This document shows, piece by piece, positions 5,084 through 5,446 of a stretch of DNA of 5,446 nt (its first letter is position 1; the number at the start of each line of letters is the position of its first letter). A model generated the notes under the pieces. The model saw only the letters and a program-made list of their open reading frames with translations. It did no database searches and was not told where the DNA came from. Source of the DNA: Acidobacteriota bacterium (GTDB lineage Bacteria > Acidobacteriota > Thermoanaerobaculia > Multivoradales > JAHEKO01); the NCBI GenBank assembly GCA_029863825.1, contig JAOTUP010000170.1, forward strand, positions 1 to 5,446, given 5' to 3'. Made by a program: the position numbers and the translations under genes.

Positions 5084-5446
5084 TCAGAGAATCCTCGTCG
5101 ATGCCAAATAGGTGATGCCACTGATGCCGGCGCACAATGCCATGCCCCAGATCATGTCGACCACCACCAAACGCAGCGGGAACCCTTCGAGAGTCGCGAG
5201 GTTGGTGAGGTCGTAGGCAGCGTACGTGACGAGCCCGAAGAGTGCGCCGAGAAGCAGAGCTTGGGCCAGGCTCTCGCGCTCCATCGCCGGCCACACCACC
5301 AGCACGACGATGCCGAGAACAAAGACGACGTAGAACGCCACGGCCGCAGCCCAGTTGACGTCGCCTCGCATGAGGTGCCCGAGCTCGGACCGGTAGAACG
5401 AGCGCGCTATGACGCCGAGCCAGAGGAGATCGATCACCAGGAAGCT
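5084..5446 (-). CDS. DUF2177 family membrane protein, 5' end outside window
   Basis: Small integral membrane protein with no known biochemical function. The visible 120 residues contain four hydrophobic stretches: the start of the fragment (FLVIDLLWLGVIA), then AAAVAFYVVFVLGIVVLVVW, ALLLGALFGLVTYAAYDL, and VVVDMIWGMALCAGISGITY. DUF2177 hallmarks are the IDLLWLG motif at the N-terminus, RGDVNWAAAVAFY, and TYAAYDLTNLATLEGFPLRL..VDMIWG. The frame is open to the right edge (SFL before the GTG at 5437). That GTG falls inside the first membrane helix, so it is not the real start. The true start should lie roughly 15-20 codons beyond the window, where the family normally has the first half of helix 1. 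The protein ends at a TGA, with a length consistent with the family's usual 130-140 residues. It is in the same direction as the DUF2141-MipA gene, 124 bases upstream of it. Confidence 0.88.
   Translation of the reverse strand, partial: SFLVIDLLWLGVIARSFYRSELGHLMRGDVNWAAAVAFYVVFVLGIVVLVVWPAMERESLAQALLLGALFGLVTYAAYDLTNLATLEGFPLRLVVVDMIWGMALCAGISGITYLASTRIL

Noticed and set aside
4956..5294. Minus-strand frame of 112 codons overlapping the DUF2177 gene
   Set aside because: It is an arginine/histidine-rich shadow of the DUF2177 coding frame. It continues into the intergenic gap only because no stop occurs.

Overview
This is a GC-rich bacterial chromosomal window. The protein types are nei, nhaA, a CNNM-like DUF21 protein, an outer-membrane MipA/OmpV barrel, a DUF2177 membrane protein and a RepA_C-type replication relic. 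The barrel, a secreted periplasmic-type domain and the absence of Gram-positive features point to a Gram-negative, Pseudomonadota-like or related organism (for example a former deltaproteobacterial lineage). No marker gene is present, so the phylum is not fixed. Layout, left to right: (1) 1-589, minus strand: the N-terminal three quarters of endonuclease VIII (nei), running off the left edge. (2) 590-1367: about 780 bases with no intact gene. Positions 590-864 hold only the nei 5' region, including a small palindrome. Positions 865-1371 are a start-less open frame whose core (about 961-1320) is a relic of a plasmid-type RepA replication initiator with an internal deletion. Inside the relic is a perfect 13-base inverted repeat whose loop carries a four-tract G-quadruplex motif. 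(3) 1368-2552, plus strand: a DUF21/CNNM-family membrane protein, a likely magnesium or divalent cation transporter or sensor. (4) 2566-3735, minus strand: NhaA, a Na+/H+ antiporter with all key residues conserved, convergent with the CNNM gene across a 13-base gap. Its leader has a strong Shine-Dalgarno, a hairpin and repeated GATCG elements, making it a candidate ion-responsive leader. (5) 3821-4959, minus strand: a secreted DUF2141 domain fused to a MipA/OmpV outer-membrane barrel, split by one frameshift near 4303-4325. (6) 4960-5083: a short intergenic gap. (7) 5084-5446, minus strand: a DUF2177 membrane protein, 5' end outside the window. Functional reading: the right half is envelope- and ion-related (cation export, a CNNM-like cation protein, an outer-membrane barrel). 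The three genes on the minus strand from 5446 to 2566 could be read in one direction, but gaps of 124 and 85 bases leave a single operon unproven. The left half records an old plasmid or mobile-element integration next to a DNA-repair gene. The least explained structures are the inverted repeat with a G-quadruplex loop, the nhaA leader, and the frameshifted DUF2141-MipA fusion. I found no CRISPR array, tRNA, rRNA or intact insertion sequence.
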